Of a stretch of DNA of 64,000 nt, positions 1 to 8,412 are shown one piece after another. Where the stretch lies: assembly GCF_025231525.1 (NCBI RefSeq), contig NZ_CP103057.1:3234501-3298500 (forward strand). Direction: 5' to 3'. The notes under the pieces are model-generated. The model was not told where the DNA came from, searched no databases, and worked only from the letters and a program-made list of their open reading frames with translations. This DNA is from Sphingomonas endolithica. GTDB lineage: Bacteria; Pseudomonadota; Alphaproteobacteria; Sphingomonadales; Sphingomonadaceae. Position numbers and translations under genes: made by a program. Positions within the stretch are counted from its first letter, which is position 1. The number at the start of each line of letters is the position of its first letter.

Positions 1-265
1 CATCGCCGCCGATGTCGAAGCGATACTCGACCGGCTTCAGCGAGGTCATCGCGCCCCAGATCATGCCTACCGACGGCTGGCGAAACGCTGCGGCCTCGAG
101 CGCCACGCCGTCGCACTGCGCCTGCGGGCGCCAGGTCAGTAGCAACCGCTGCGACATCGCTGCCTTAGGGATGCTTCGCACGTGGGGCGCGATGTCGATG
201 ATCGGCGGCGGTGTTTGGGCTGCCGCGACCAGTGGCAGGCAAAGTCCGATAAGAGCGCGTTTCAT
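1..265 (-). CDS. Hypothetical exported protein (3' end outside window)
   Basis: Begins with ATG at 265 and stays open to the window edge (88 codons visible), so the C-terminus is missing. Residues 1-16 (MKRALIGLCLPLVAAA) form a short signal peptide, followed by a Pro-rich stretch. I do not recognise the family. The last visible residues (EYRFDIGGDG) resemble the strand-turn seen in TonB C-terminal domains, but this is only a resemblance. It lies 49 bases downstream of the SorB-like gene in the same direction and may be the last gene of that operon. Confidence 0.5.
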   Translation of the reverse strand, partial: MKRALIGLCLPLVAAAQTPPPIIDIAPHVRSIPKAAMSQRLLLTWRPQAQCDGVALEAAAFRQPSVGMIWGAMTSLKPVEYRFDIGGD

Positions 266-314
266 AATCCGGAGAGTGCCGAACGATCATGACACGCACA
301 AGACGCGATCGGCT

Positions 315-710
315 CTATCTCGCCGCTGGTGCCGCCGCGCGCTGCGAGGGCAGGGCAGTAAGCGCCGCGATCAGCGCCTTGTCGTCGTTCGGTGCGATCG
401 GTGCCTTGTAGACGGTGCGCATCTTGTCGATCGTCGCCTGCCACTGCTCCGCGCCCAACACCGGCTGCGTGGCGATCATCTCGGCGGAATGGCAGGCGGT
501 GCAGTTGGCGGTGATAAGGTCGCTACCCGCCGGCAACGCGGCGGTTTCCTCAGGCAGCGTGATCTGGTCCGACACCAGCGTAACTCCGCCGCCGGATACA
601 CCCGCAGCCGCCGCGGTCTCAGTCGGACCTGAACGAAGCAGCACGACCCAAACCACTGCCAGTACCGCGATCAGCCCCAGCACCGACAGCGCGATCGTCC
701 GCTTGCTCAT
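315..710 (-). CDS. Membrane-anchored monohaem cytochrome c, SorB-like sulfite dehydrogenase subunit
   Basis: Encodes 131 residues. A hydrophobic N-terminal segment (about residues 6-25) looks like an uncleaved anchor or signal, and one CxxCH haem site (Cys70, Cys73, His74) follows. The only other clear feature is an Ala/Pro-rich tail. Its ATG overlaps the stop of the upstream molybdoenzyme gene by ATGA, which fixes the start at 710 although the frame is open further upstream. Position directly after a sulfite-oxidase-type gene indicates it is the c-type electron acceptor of a SorAB-like periplasmic sulfite dehydrogenase that passes electrons towards the respiratory chain. The cytochrome assignment is from the motif; the partner is inferred from context. 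Confidence 0.8.
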   Translation of the reverse strand: MSKRTIALSVLGLIAVLAVVWVVLLRSGPTETAAAAGVSGGGVTLVSDQITLPEETAALPAGSDLITANCTACHSAEMIATQPVLGAEQWQATIDKMRTVYKAPIAPNDDKALIAALTALPSQRAAAPAAR

Positions 711-1930
711 GCCGCGGTCACCGCGATCGTCTCGATCGGGTTGCGCATGAAGCCGGCCGGGTTCCAGATCGCCTGCGCCACCTGCGTCTGGCCGGTGCTG
801 TTCGTGCAGCGTACCGCCAGTTTGTACCGGCCCGGCGCGACACCCGGCACCGTCGCCTCCCATAGTCGGAAGCCGTAGCGCCCCTGATCGGGGCCAAGCG
901 GCGCGGCGTGCCAGCTACGTCCGCCGTTCATCGACAGCTCGACCCGCGCCACGCCGCTCGTGCCACCCATTGCCAGGCCGCGGATGTAGAAAGGCGACCG
1001 CGCCGTCACGTTCGCGCCATTGGCGATGTTGGTGAAGAAGGCGCGTGGCACCATGCCGTTGATCGGCACGGTCGGGAAATCCTTTGCGCCAGGCCGCACG
1101 TTCGCACCGGGCGTGTCGGGAATGCGATACGCCTTTTCCATCCAGTAACCGGTATCCGGCGCGCTGAGCACCTCGATCCGGTCGAGCGCCTTCACCCAAT
1201 AGGTCGAATACCAGCCCGGCACGATCAGGCGCAGCGGAAAGCCGTTGAGCATCGGCAATTGCGCACCGTTCATCAGATAGGCGATCATCACCTCGCCGCC
1301 GCGCGCATGATCCAGCGCGAGCGATTTCTCGAATGCAGGTGCGCCAGGCGGCGGCTTGTCCAGCCCGCCGAACTTCACCGCGACGGCGCCCGGTGCGACA
1401 CCGGCCCGGTCCAGCACGTCGCGCAAGCGCACACCGACCCACTTGGCGTTGCCGATCGCGCCATTGCCCCATTGGGCGCCCGGCACGCGCGGGCTGAACA
1501 GGCCGCGCGAATTGCCCGAACACTGGTTGACCGCGGCGATCTCGATGCGCGGCATGGCCAGCAATTCGGCCAGCGACAGGCTCAGGCGCCGCCGCACCGC
1601 GCCGCCGACGTTCAGCCGAAAGGTGCGCACATCCACCGCGGTCGGAATATCGCTGTAATGCCAGCGCACGAAGAAGCGGTCGTTGGGCGTGAAGACCTGA
1701 CCGTCCAGCGCGTCCATTGGCGTCTCCAGCAACGGCGCGCGGCCGCGCTGCAGGATCATGTTGCCCTTGCCGGGGAAATTGCTGGTGCTCGGCCGTGCGC
1801 CGTTGCCCCCAGGCAGGCCAAGATCGACCAGCGCCTGTGCCCAGGCCGGCGCGCTCGCAAGACCTGCGCCCACCCCGATCAGCCCGAGCGCATGGCGGCG
1901 ATCCCACAACTGGTCGAGCGCGTCAGCCAT
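707..1930 (-). CDS. Molybdopterin sulfite oxidase family enzyme, SorA-like
   Basis: Encodes 407 residues. The N-terminus carries a twin-arginine signal (RRHALGLIGVG, about residues 11-21) ending near AWAQA, so the folded enzyme should be exported by Tat to the periplasm. The central molybdopterin domain contains NQCSGNSRG, in which Cys137 is the expected molybdenum ligand. The last ~120 residues form the Ig-like Mo-co dimerisation domain. Length and layout match bacterial sulfite:cytochrome c oxidoreductases. The start at 1930 overlaps the upstream reductase stop by 8 bases, and the gene overlaps the cytochrome gene by 4, so the three are translationally coupled. Likely role: oxidation of sulfite released by the neighbouring monooxygenase. 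Other sulfite-oxidase-family substrates cannot be excluded. Confidence 0.82.
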   Translation of the reverse strand: MADALDQLWDRRHALGLIGVGAGLASAPAWAQALVDLGLPGGNGARPSTSNFPGKGNMILQRGRAPLLETPMDALDGQVFTPNDRFFVRWHYSDIPTAVDVRTFRLNVGGAVRRRLSLSLAELLAMPRIEIAAVNQCSGNSRGLFSPRVPGAQWGNGAIGNAKWVGVRLRDVLDRAGVAPGAVAVKFGGLDKPPPGAPAFEKSLALDHARGGEVMIAYLMNGAQLPMLNGFPLRLIVPGWYSTYWVKALDRIEVLSAPDTGYWMEKAYRIPDTPGANVRPGAKDFPTVPINGMVPRAFFTNIANGANVTARSPFYIRGLAMGGTSGVARVELSMNGGRSWHAAPLGPDQGRYGFRLWEATVPGVAPGRYKLAVRCTNSTGQTQVAQAIWNPAGFMRNPIETIAVTAA

Positions 1931-2531
1931 TGGTGTGTATCGACAGCGGTGCGAACCGCGCGACCTGCTTGCCGACCATGCACAATTGCTCGACCACCGC
2001 CGGGTCGCTTGCGCCGCCCTCATCGTCGAACTTGGTGATCTGCGTGTTGATCGCCGCGGCAAACGGCGTCGGCCAGCCGCGCAGCGCATGGACGATCGAG
2101 CGCAGCGCCGCGATCGTGCTGCCGGTCGCCTGCCAGCCATAGGCAGTGGCGATCAGCCCGACCGGCATGTCGGCCAGATAGGGGCGCTCCGTATCGCGCG
2201 CGGTCTCCTCCAGCAGGTCGAGCGCGTTCTTGACCACACCCGATATGCTGCCGTGATACCCGGGCGAGGCGATGATCAACGCCGATGCCTGGCGTACGGT
2301 ATCGACGAACTCGCGCTCTTCGGGCGTACGCGTCGCGGCGCGCGGATCGTAGAGCGGCAGTCGCCCCATCTCCGCCCCGCCGAAGATGCGCGTGCGGAAG
2401 CCCTCGCGCCCGGCAGAATCGAGCGCGATCCGCAGCGCCCGCTCGGTCGAGGAGGTGCCGCCGATCGTGCCGCCAATCCCAACGACGAGGGGCTGATCGA
2501 TGGGCGGCCGGTCTGGTGCGATTGTTGTCAT
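1923..2531 (-). CDS. NADPH-dependent FMN reductase (SsuE/SmoA type)
   Basis: About 202 residues with the flavodoxin-like fold of the NADPH-dependent FMN reductases. An N-terminal strand (LVVGIGGTIGGTSSTE) leads into the phosphate-binding region, and SPGYHGSISGVVKNALD is the family's conserved flavin-binding segment. Such enzymes supply reduced FMN to two-component monooxygenases. The partner is almost certainly the SsuD-like gene just upstream, separated by about 130 bases that contain a palindromic repeat. An in-frame GTG at 2546 would add five residues; I prefer the ATG at 2531 because the family homology begins just after it, although its Shine-Dalgarno is weak. Confidence 0.78.
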   Translation of the reverse strand: MTTIAPDRPPIDQPLVVGIGGTIGGTSSTERALRIALDSAGREGFRTRIFGGAEMGRLPLYDPRAATRTPEEREFVDTVRQASALIIASPGYHGSISGVVKNALDLLEETARDTERPYLADMPVGLIATAYGWQATGSTIAALRSIVHALRGWPTPFAAAINTQITKFDDEGGASDPAVVEQLCMVGKQVARFAPLSIHTNG

Positions 2532-2568
2532 GCCTCGTTCTACCACGCTGGTTCGTTCTGAGTAGCCA

Positions 2569-2631
2569 TTGAGCTTGTCGAAACGGTGGATCGGACGACA
2601 CGCATCGTTAGGCGGCCGTCGACAAGCTCAG
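2569..2631. repeat. REP-like palindrome between monooxygenase and FMN reductase genes
   Basis: GAGCTTGTCGA at 2571-2581 and its exact complement TCGACAAGCTC at 2619-2629 flank about 37 bases. The same arm sequence recurs at 56912-56979. It lies in an otherwise tight gene string and may act as a processing or attenuation hairpin. Dispersed palindromes with this core are common in sphingomonad genomes (general knowledge, not checked here). Confidence 0.7.
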
Positions 2632-2662
2632 CGTCTACTTGGCACGACCCGCAATGTTTGGA

Positions 2663-3730
2663 TCAACGAGTAAGCGGCGCATGGTCGATGTGCGGCAGCA
2701 CGTGGCGGGCGAACAGATCCGCCTCGGCGGCATGCGGATAGCCCGACAGGATGAACGCCTCGATTCCCATGTCCCGGTAAGCGTTGATCTTGGCCAGCAC
2801 TTGATCCGGATCGCCGACGATCGCCGCGCCGCAGCCGGAGCGCGCCCGGCCGACGCCGGTCCACAGGTTCGCCTCGGCATAGCCGTCATCCGCGGCATTC
2901 TCGCGCAACGCCGCCTGTGCCGCCACGCCGGCGGAGGTCGAATCGAGCGACTTGGCGCGGATCGCCGCACCTTCGGCATCGTCGAGCTTCGAGAGCAGCC
3001 GGTCAGCGGCGGTGCGTGCCTCGGCCTCGCTGTCGCGCACGATGACATGCGCCCGGTAACCAAATCTCAGCGTGCGGCCATGCGCGGCGGCACGCGCGGT
3101 CATGTCGGCGATGATCGCCGCCACCGTCTCCTGGCGATTGGGCCACATCAGGAATACGTCCGCGCCCTTGGCGGCCGCCTCGCGTGCATCCGGCGACAGC
3201 CCACCGAAATACAGCAACGGCGCCTTGCCGCCGATCATGCCGATCCGCGGCGGATCGACCTTCAGCTTCCAGAATTCGCCGTCATGGTCGAGCGACTCGC
3301 CGTTCAGCAGCGTCTTCAGGATGTTCATCGCCTCGACCGTGCGCGCATAACGCGGCGCCGAGCCCAGCGTTTCGCCCGGCAGGTCGGATGAAATGATGTT
3401 GATCGTCAGCCGCCCGCCGAGCAACTGGTCGATCGTCGCGATCTGCCGTGCGAGCTGCGGCGGCCAGCTTTCGCCGACACGCACCGCCATCAGCAGCGCC
3501 ATGCGCCGCAGCATCGGTGCGATCGCCGCGGCAAACGCGGTGGTGTCGATGCCCAGCGCATAGCCCGAGGGCAGCAGGATATTGTCGAAACCGCCGCTTT
3601 CGGCCTGCAGCACGATGTCGCGGCAATGCGCCCAACTGGATTTCAGCTTGTCATCGGGAACGCCCAGAAACTCGTAATCGTCGTCGCACAGCGCGGAGAA
3701 CCAGCTGACTTCGCAAGGAGGATTGGTCAC
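2663..3730 (-). CDS. SsuD-like FMNH2-dependent monooxygenase (luciferase family), candidate sulfoquinovose monooxygenase
   Basis: Encodes 355 residues of the bacterial luciferase/alkanesulfonate monooxygenase family, a TIM barrel using reduced FMN and O2. Visible family landmarks are the N-terminal EVSWFSALCD, RLTINIISSDLPGE, and the YFGGLSPDAREAAAK segment typical of SsuD. The GTG start at 3730 overlaps the stop of the aldo/keto reductase (GTGA) and has GGAGAA six bases upstream, so I reject the longer frame to 3787. Known SsuD/SmoC enzymes cleave C-S bonds of sulfonates, giving sulfite and an aldehyde. With a flavin reductase, an aldo/keto reductase and a sulfite dehydrogenase beside it, a sugar sulfonate such as sulfoquinovose is a reasonable substrate, but nothing in the sequence alone proves it. 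Confidence 0.78.
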   Translation of the reverse strand: MTNPPCEVSWFSALCDDDYEFLGVPDDKLKSSWAHCRDIVLQAESGGFDNILLPSGYALGIDTTAFAAAIAPMLRRMALLMAVRVGESWPPQLARQIATIDQLLGGRLTINIISSDLPGETLGSAPRYARTVEAMNILKTLLNGESLDHDGEFWKLKVDPPRIGMIGGKAPLLYFGGLSPDAREAAAKGADVFLMWPNRQETVAAIIADMTARAAAHGRTLRFGYRAHVIVRDSEAEARTAADRLLSKLDDAEGAAIRAKSLDSTSAGVAAQAALRENAADDGYAEANLWTGVGRARSGCGAAIVGDPDQVLAKINAYRDMGIEAFILSGYPHAAEADLFARHVLPHIDHAPLTR

Positions 3731-4644
3731 GGCAGTTTCTCCCCACGCGCCGCAACCAGCACGTCGTACCATTCGGTGCGCGTCCACCGAACGCCGGCCA
3801 CGTGGGCGATCTCGGCGATGCGGCCGACATTCTGCGTGCCTACGATCGGGATTACCCGAGCCGGATGCGCCATGATCCAGCTATAGGCCGCAGTCGTCCG
3901 GCTGACTCCGCTGCTTGCCGCCTTGATGTCCAGTGCGGCGGCGACCGCCTGTTCCTGCGGCGTGCCCGGCTGCGCGATCCGCCCACCGCCGAGCGGCGAC
4001 CAGGCGAGCACGGCGATGTCGCGCTCCATCGCCAGATCGAGCAGCCCGCTGGTGATCGGCTCCAGCTCCAGCGGCGAGAATTCCGGCTGCGCGGTGGCAA
4101 GCGGGATCGTCAGATAGCTGGCCAGCGCCCTGGTCTGCGCCAGCGTGTAGTTCGACACGCCAACGGCGCGCACCTTGCCGCTGGCGACCATCTTCTCGAG
4201 GCAGGCGGCGACTTCCTGCGGGTGTGCCAGGATGTCGGGGCGGTGGATCTGGTACAGGTCAACATGATCGGTGCGCATCCGGCGCAGCGACGCGTCCAGT
4301 GCCTGCTCTAGATACGAACTACTCGAATCGTACGGCACGGGCGGGGTGATGCCACCCTTGGTTGCCAGCACCATGCGCTCGCGCAAGCCCGGCGACTCGG
4401 CGAATACCTGACCCAACAGCGCCTCGGCATCGCCGAATCCGCCAGCGCCATCGAAGCCGTAAATGTCGGCGGTATCGAACAGGGTGACTCCCGCATCGAA
4501 CGCTGCCTCGATCAGCGCGCGTCCTTCCGCTACCGGCACGCCGGCAAAGCGCCACATCCCCCAAGCTATTGGTGAGACGAGCAATCCGCTCTTGCCGAGC
4601 GGGCGCATTTCGGGCTTAAGATCGGTGTCAGACATCGCTGTCAT
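3727..4644 (-). CDS. Aldo/keto reductase (candidate SmoB-like aldehyde/sugar reductase)
   Basis: Encodes 305 residues, a typical length for an aldo/keto reductase TIM barrel. The catalytic tetrad is visible as Asp57 and Tyr62 (DTADIYGF), Lys96 (LATKGG) and His134 (LYQIHRP). The C-terminal NADP-binding region contains PIVGTQNVGRI. It is the first gene of the minus-strand operon leading to the monooxygenase, reductase and SorAB-like genes. In the described sulfo-SMO pathway an AKR (SmoB) reduces 6-oxo-glucose to glucose, so its placement here is suggestive. Start is ATG 4644, or ATG 4635 three codons later. It is divergent from the 4662 gene with only 17 bases between the starts. Confidence 0.82.
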   Translation of the reverse strand: MTAMSDTDLKPEMRPLGKSGLLVSPIAWGMWRFAGVPVAEGRALIEAAFDAGVTLFDTADIYGFDGAGGFGDAEALLGQVFAESPGLRERMVLATKGGITPPVPYDSSSSYLEQALDASLRRMRTDHVDLYQIHRPDILAHPQEVAACLEKMVASGKVRAVGVSNYTLAQTRALASYLTIPLATAQPEFSPLELEPITSGLLDLAMERDIAVLAWSPLGGGRIAQPGTPQEQAVAAALDIKAASSGVSRTTAAYSWIMAHPARVIPIVGTQNVGRIAEIAHVAGVRWTRTEWYDVLVAARGEKLP

Positions 4645-4661
4645 ACATAAGGGCGAGAGGC

Positions 4662-5741
4662 GTGGTAGAGCAAGTACGTTATGGATTGGTCGGTGCCGGC
4701 ATGATGGGCATCGAACATATCACAAACCTTGCCATCACGCCCGGCGCCGTGGTGACCGCGCTTGCGGATCCCACGCAAAGCTCGCTCGACCACAGCCAGG
4801 CTGCGCTCGGCCGGTCTGTCGCGACGTTCGACAGCGCCGCGGCGCTTGCGGCAAGCGGCCTGTGCGATGCGGTGATCGTCGCCAGCCCCAATCATACGCA
4901 CCGCACGGTGCTGGAGCCGTTGTTCGACGCGGGGCTACACATTCTGTGCGAAAAGCCATTGGCCACGACGATCGAGGATGCGCGCTGGGTCGCCTATCGC
5001 GCCGGGCAGAGTGACCGCGTGTTCTGGACGGCGATGGAATATCGCTACATGCCGCCCGCCGCCGAGTTCATCCGCGCGATCCATGATGGCGACATTGGCC
5101 GGCTGCAGATGCTGTCGATCCGCGAGCATCGCTTCCCGTTCCTCGAGAAGGTCGGTGACTGGAACCGCTTCAGCCGCAACACCGGTGGCACGATGGTCGA
5201 GAAATGCTGTCATTTCTTCGATCTGATGCGGCTGATCGTGCGGAGCGAGGCCGTGCGCGTCTATTGCTCGGGCGCGATGGACGTCAATCATCTCGACGAA
5301 CGCTATGATGGCGAGACGCCCGACATCATCGACAACAGCTACACCGTGGTCGATTTCGCCAATGGGGTGAGGGCGATGCTCGATCTGTCGATGTTCGCCG
5401 ATGGCGCCGAGAACCAGGAGGAAATCGCCGCGGTCGGCTCGGACGCACGGCTTGACGTGCTGATCCCGGAAGGCGCGCTGGTCCATGCGCCACGCGTCGG
5501 CTTCCGCAATCCCAAGAAGGTCACGCGCCGGGTGGTGCATACCGACGCGACGGCGCTGAATGCGGGGAGCCATCACGGCTCGACCTTCTACGAACACCAG
5601 AAGTTCAACGCCGCCGTGCGCGGGCAAGGGCCGGTCGAGGTCACTGCGCATGACGGCTTGATGGCGGTCGCGATCGGCACCGCGGCGGAAATCAGCGCGC
5701 GCGAGCACCGCGTGGTGACGATGCGCGAATTGGGGTTCTGA
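4662..5741 (+). CDS. Gfo/Idh/MocA family NAD(P)-dependent oxidoreductase or oxidoreductive glycosidase
   Basis: Encodes 359 residues. The Rossmann motif GLVGAGMMG is at residues 8-16 and the family hallmark CEKPLA at about 96-101. The C-terminal alpha/beta domain has the Gfo/Idh/MocA substrate-binding pattern, including GGTMVEKCCHFFD. The start is GTG at 4662, preceded by a GAGAGG stretch. Members act on sugars or inositol, and some (GH109, GH188) use NAD+ to cleave glycosidic bonds; GH188 members include sulfoquinovosidases. Because the neighbouring genes resemble sulfoquinovose catabolism and no GH31 enzyme is present, a GH188-like role is worth testing, but a plain sugar dehydrogenase is equally compatible with what I can see. 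Confidence 0.8.
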   Translation: MVEQVRYGLVGAGMMGIEHITNLAITPGAVVTALADPTQSSLDHSQAALGRSVATFDSAAALAASGLCDAVIVASPNHTHRTVLEPLFDAGLHILCEKPLATTIEDARWVAYRAGQSDRVFWTAMEYRYMPPAAEFIRAIHDGDIGRLQMLSIREHRFPFLEKVGDWNRFSRNTGGTMVEKCCHFFDLMRLIVRSEAVRVYCSGAMDVNHLDERYDGETPDIIDNSYTVVDFANGVRAMLDLSMFADGAENQEEIAAVGSDARLDVLIPEGALVHAPRVGFRNPKKVTRRVVHTDATALNAGSHHGSTFYEHQKFNAAVRGQGPVEVTAHDGLMAVAIGTAAEISAREHRVVTMRELGF

Positions 5742-5749
5742 CAAGCCGC

Positions 5750-5767
5750 GCTTGGCCTCGGCCAAGC
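5750..5767. promoter_or_regulatory. Inverted repeat in the leader of the TonB receptor gene
   Basis: GCTTGGCC TC GGCCAAGC is a perfect 8-bp dyad with a 2-base centre, 8 bases after the 5741 stop and 71 bases before the receptor ATG. There is no T-tract after it, so it may be an operator rather than an intrinsic terminator. The remaining leader (5768-5838) must hold the promoter; GGGAGG lies just upstream of the start. Confidence 0.4.
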
Positions 5768-5838
5768 ATGATTGCGCTGTCAGAGCCGGCATAACTGAAT
5801 AACCCATCGCTCGAATGGGATTTGAGGGAGGACGATAG

Positions 5839-8151
5839 ATGAAAAGCTTCTACCTGACTGGCGTCGCGGCGCTCGCGCTGATTGCCGCGCCGGCCCACGC
5901 GCAGGACAATTCGGTCGGCGGCGTCGTCAGCGATCAATCCGGCGTATCCGCAGGCACCGAGCCCAACGACACGGACGATGCCACGACCGGCGACATCATC
6001 GTCACCGCGCAGAAGCGTAGCGAACGGTTGCAGGACGTGCCGGTCGCCATTTCGGTCATCTCGGGCGACCAGCTTGCCGCCAAGGGCGCGATGAACCTCG
6101 AGGGTGCGCAATATCTCGTGCCGACCTTGAACTTCCGCAAATCCGGCACCGCCATCAACCAGTCGCTGTTCCTGCGCGGTGTCGGCACCTCGACCTTTTC
6201 GATCGCCGGCGAGCCTTCGATCTCCACCGTCGTCGACGGCGTCGTCTATAGCCGCGCGGGCGAGGCGTTCAGCGACCTGATCGACATCGACCGCATCGAA
6301 GTGCTGCGCGGGCCGCAAGGCACGTTGTTCGGCAAGAACACGTCTGCCGGCGTGATCAACATCGTCACCAAGCGGCCGGGCAACGATTTCGGTGGCTTCC
6401 TGGAGGGCGGCTATTATACAAACGGCAACGAATATCGCGTGCGCGGTGCGGTGGATGTGCCGCTCGGGGAAAATGTGAAGAGCCGCTTCACCGGCTTTTA
6501 CGGCAATTACGACGGCAACATCCGCAACATCGCGCACGATAACGACCGGGTGAACGGTTACGAACATTATGGCGTACGCGGCATGATCGTGGCCGATCCG
6601 ACGCCGGACCTGACCTTCACGCTGATCGCCGACTACCGCAAGTCGAAGGACGATTGCTGCGCCGAGGTGATCGGCACGACGCCGACCAACGCCACCGCCA
6701 GCGTGCTACCGGACATCCGCGGCGACAAGTCGCGCACCGTCAACCAGGATCTCGTCACCCGCAGCAACGAGACGAGCTGGGGCGTGTCGCTACAGGCCGA
6801 CGCCACCCTCGGCACCCAGACGGTTACCTATATTGGCTCGTATCGCGAATACGACAACGAGGAGATCCGTGACGGCGACTGGCTGCCCCAGGCCTATGTC
6901 GGCTTCAACCAGCTGCACGATTTTGGCCCGCAAACATCGAATACCTTTACGCAGGAGCTACGTCTCACCTCGCCGTCGAACCAGTTCTTCAGCTATGTCG
7001 TCGGTGCTTTCTACTCGCGCGCCGAAACCGAACGCACATTCCGACGTGACGATGTCGTCTGCACGCTGACGCCAACGCCGACGGTGCTGACGCCCTGCTC
7101 GACGACCGGCGCTACCGTGACACGCCCGACCGGAACCGCCGTGTTCGGCTCGGTGTTCAAGAACCTCGCCTTTTTCGGTCAGGGGACGTTCAACCTCACG
7201 GACCGTTTCCGTGCCATCGCCGGTTTTCGCTACACCAGCGATCAACTCGACGTCTTCCACAACCGCGTGACTACGCTCGCTGGTCCCGGCATCAACCCGA
7301 GCTTCGGCCCATTCACTGGCAAGACCACCAACAGCAATTGGTCGGGCAAGGCCGGACTGCAATATGACGTGGCGCCGCAATCCGTTGCCTACGCGACCTA
7401 TTCACGCGGCTATAAAGGGCCCGCGTTCAACGTGTTCTACAACCTGACTGCCACGGGCACCAACGTGGTCGAGCCGGAGACCGCCGACGCCTACGAGGTC
7501 GGTCTCAAGAACACGTTCTTCGGCGGCAAGCTCGTGCTCAACCTGGCCGCTTATTATGCCAAGTATCATAATTTCCAGGCCAACAACCCTGATCTGGTCG
7601 CCGGAGTGCTCGTCACGCGCTTCACCAATGCCGGTGAAATCTCGACACGCGGTGGCGAGCTCGATCTGGTATTCCGCCCGGTCCCCGATCTCTCGTTCAG
7701 TGGTGGCCTGGCCTATACCGATGCGCATATCGATCGCTTCAAGGTGCCGACCAACGGTGTTGTGACCGGCGTGGTGCCCGATGGTACGACGCTCGGCTAT
7801 GCGCCCAAATGGAAGGGCTCGCTCGGCGCCGATTACCGCATCCGCACCGGCGGCGTGGTCGATTTAACGCTCGGCGCGCAGGGCTCTTATCAGTCAAAGC
7901 AGCTGTCTCAGCTCGATGCGTCGGCGGCTGTCCGCGATGCGACGACGATCAAGAGCTATGGTCTGGTCGATCTCTCGGCCGGCATCGTCGATAATGCCGA
8001 TCGCTTCCGCGTCAGCCTCCAGGTCAAGAACCTGTTCGACCAGAGCTTTGCCAGCGCGATCACCAGCGGCGGTCCTGGGGGCAGCTATCGCTACCTCATC
8101 CCGCGCGACGCCGATCGCTATTACGGCATCACCGGCCGCGTGAACTTCTGA
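5839..8151 (+). CDS. TonB-dependent outer-membrane receptor
   Basis: Encodes 770 residues. A signal peptide (residues 1-22, ending APAHA) is followed by a plug domain that begins at about residue 50 (DIIVTAQKRSERLQDVPVAI) and includes the LRGVGTS and GPQGTLFGKNTSAGVINI segments. The rest is a 22-strand barrel pattern ending in an aromatic C-terminus (GITGRVNF). This is the large sphingomonad class of receptors for carbohydrates and aromatic or natural products rather than ferric citrate types; no STN signalling domain is seen. It follows the Gfo/Idh/MocA gene by about 100 bases and a dyad. Its likely role is uptake of the substrate of this locus across the outer membrane, taking the place an ABC system fills in other sulfo-SMO clusters. 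Confidence 0.88.
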   Translation: MKSFYLTGVAALALIAAPAHAQDNSVGGVVSDQSGVSAGTEPNDTDDATTGDIIVTAQKRSERLQDVPVAISVISGDQLAAKGAMNLEGAQYLVPTLNFRKSGTAINQSLFLRGVGTSTFSIAGEPSISTVVDGVVYSRAGEAFSDLIDIDRIEVLRGPQGTLFGKNTSAGVINIVTKRPGNDFGGFLEGGYYTNGNEYRVRGAVDVPLGENVKSRFTGFYGNYDGNIRNIAHDNDRVNGYEHYGVRGMIVADPTPDLTFTLIADYRKSKDDCCAEVIGTTPTNATASVLPDIRGDKSRTVNQDLVTRSNETSWGVSLQADATLGTQTVTYIGSYREYDNEEIRDGDWLPQAYVGFNQLHDFGPQTSNTFTQELRLTSPSNQFFSYVVGAFYSRAETERTFRRDDVVCTLTPTPTVLTPCSTTGATVTRPTGTAVFGSVFKNLAFFGQGTFNLTDRFRAIAGFRYTSDQLDVFHNRVTTLAGPGINPSFGPFTGKTTNSNWSGKAGLQYDVAPQSVAYATYSRGYKGPAFNVFYNLTATGTNVVEPETADAYEVGLKNTFFGGKLVLNLAAYYAKYHNFQANNPDLVAGVLVTRFTNAGEISTRGGELDLVFRPVPDLSFSGGLAYTDAHIDRFKVPTNGVVTGVVPDGTTLGYAPKWKGSLGADYRIRTGGVVDLTLGAQGSYQSKQLSQLDASAAVRDATTIKSYGLVDLSAGIVDNADRFRVSLQVKNLFDQSFASAITSGGPGGSYRYLIPRDADRYYGITGRVNF

Positions 8152-8160
8152 TCCACCCGC

Positions 8161-8184
8161 CCCCGCGCATAAATATGCGCGGGG
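8161..8184 (+). terminator. GC-rich hairpin after the TonB receptor gene
   Basis: An 11-bp perfect stem (8161-8171 with 8174-8184, arms CCCCGCGCATA/TATGCGCGGGG) around AA, ten bases after the receptor stop. A run of G rather than T follows, so termination would rely on hairpin strength; it may also protect the mRNA 3' end. Confidence 0.55.
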
Positions 8185-8201
8185 GGCAACGGGCAGTTCG
8201 G

Positions 8202-8312
8202 CTATTGGTAGCCGCCTTCGTCCTCGCGCTCATGCGCCGCTTCTTCTTGTACCTCTTCCATCGCTTCTGCTTCGCTGTCCTCGTCGTCCTTGCGCGGTTC
8301 GTCGATCATCAT
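8202..8312 (-). CDS. Very small acidic protein (36 aa), unknown
   Basis: A short ORF starting at the first of two adjacent ATGs, with GGAGACAG immediately upstream as a good ribosome-binding site. The product is extremely acidic, rich in Glu and Asp (DDEDSEAEAMEE and similar), with Gly-Gly-Tyr-Gln at the end and no hydrophobic segment. The reading frame is open further upstream to 8552, but that extension has no coding character. No family recognised. Call rests on the ribosome-binding site and composition only. Confidence 0.35.
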   Translation of the reverse strand: MMIDEPRKDDEDSEAEAMEEVQEEAAHEREDEGGYQ

Positions 8313-8412
8313 CTGTCTCCTCTGCAACAGCAACGATCGACCGCGCAGACGGGTCCAATGATCGTTGAAGCCGTGGGACCCACAGAACCCGACGCCGGGG
8401 TTTCCGGTTTGG

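Noticed and set aside
12..632. Long plus-strand frame at the left edge
   Set aside because: Antisense to the exported protein and the SorB-like gene; its product is Arg/Ala-rich without family features.
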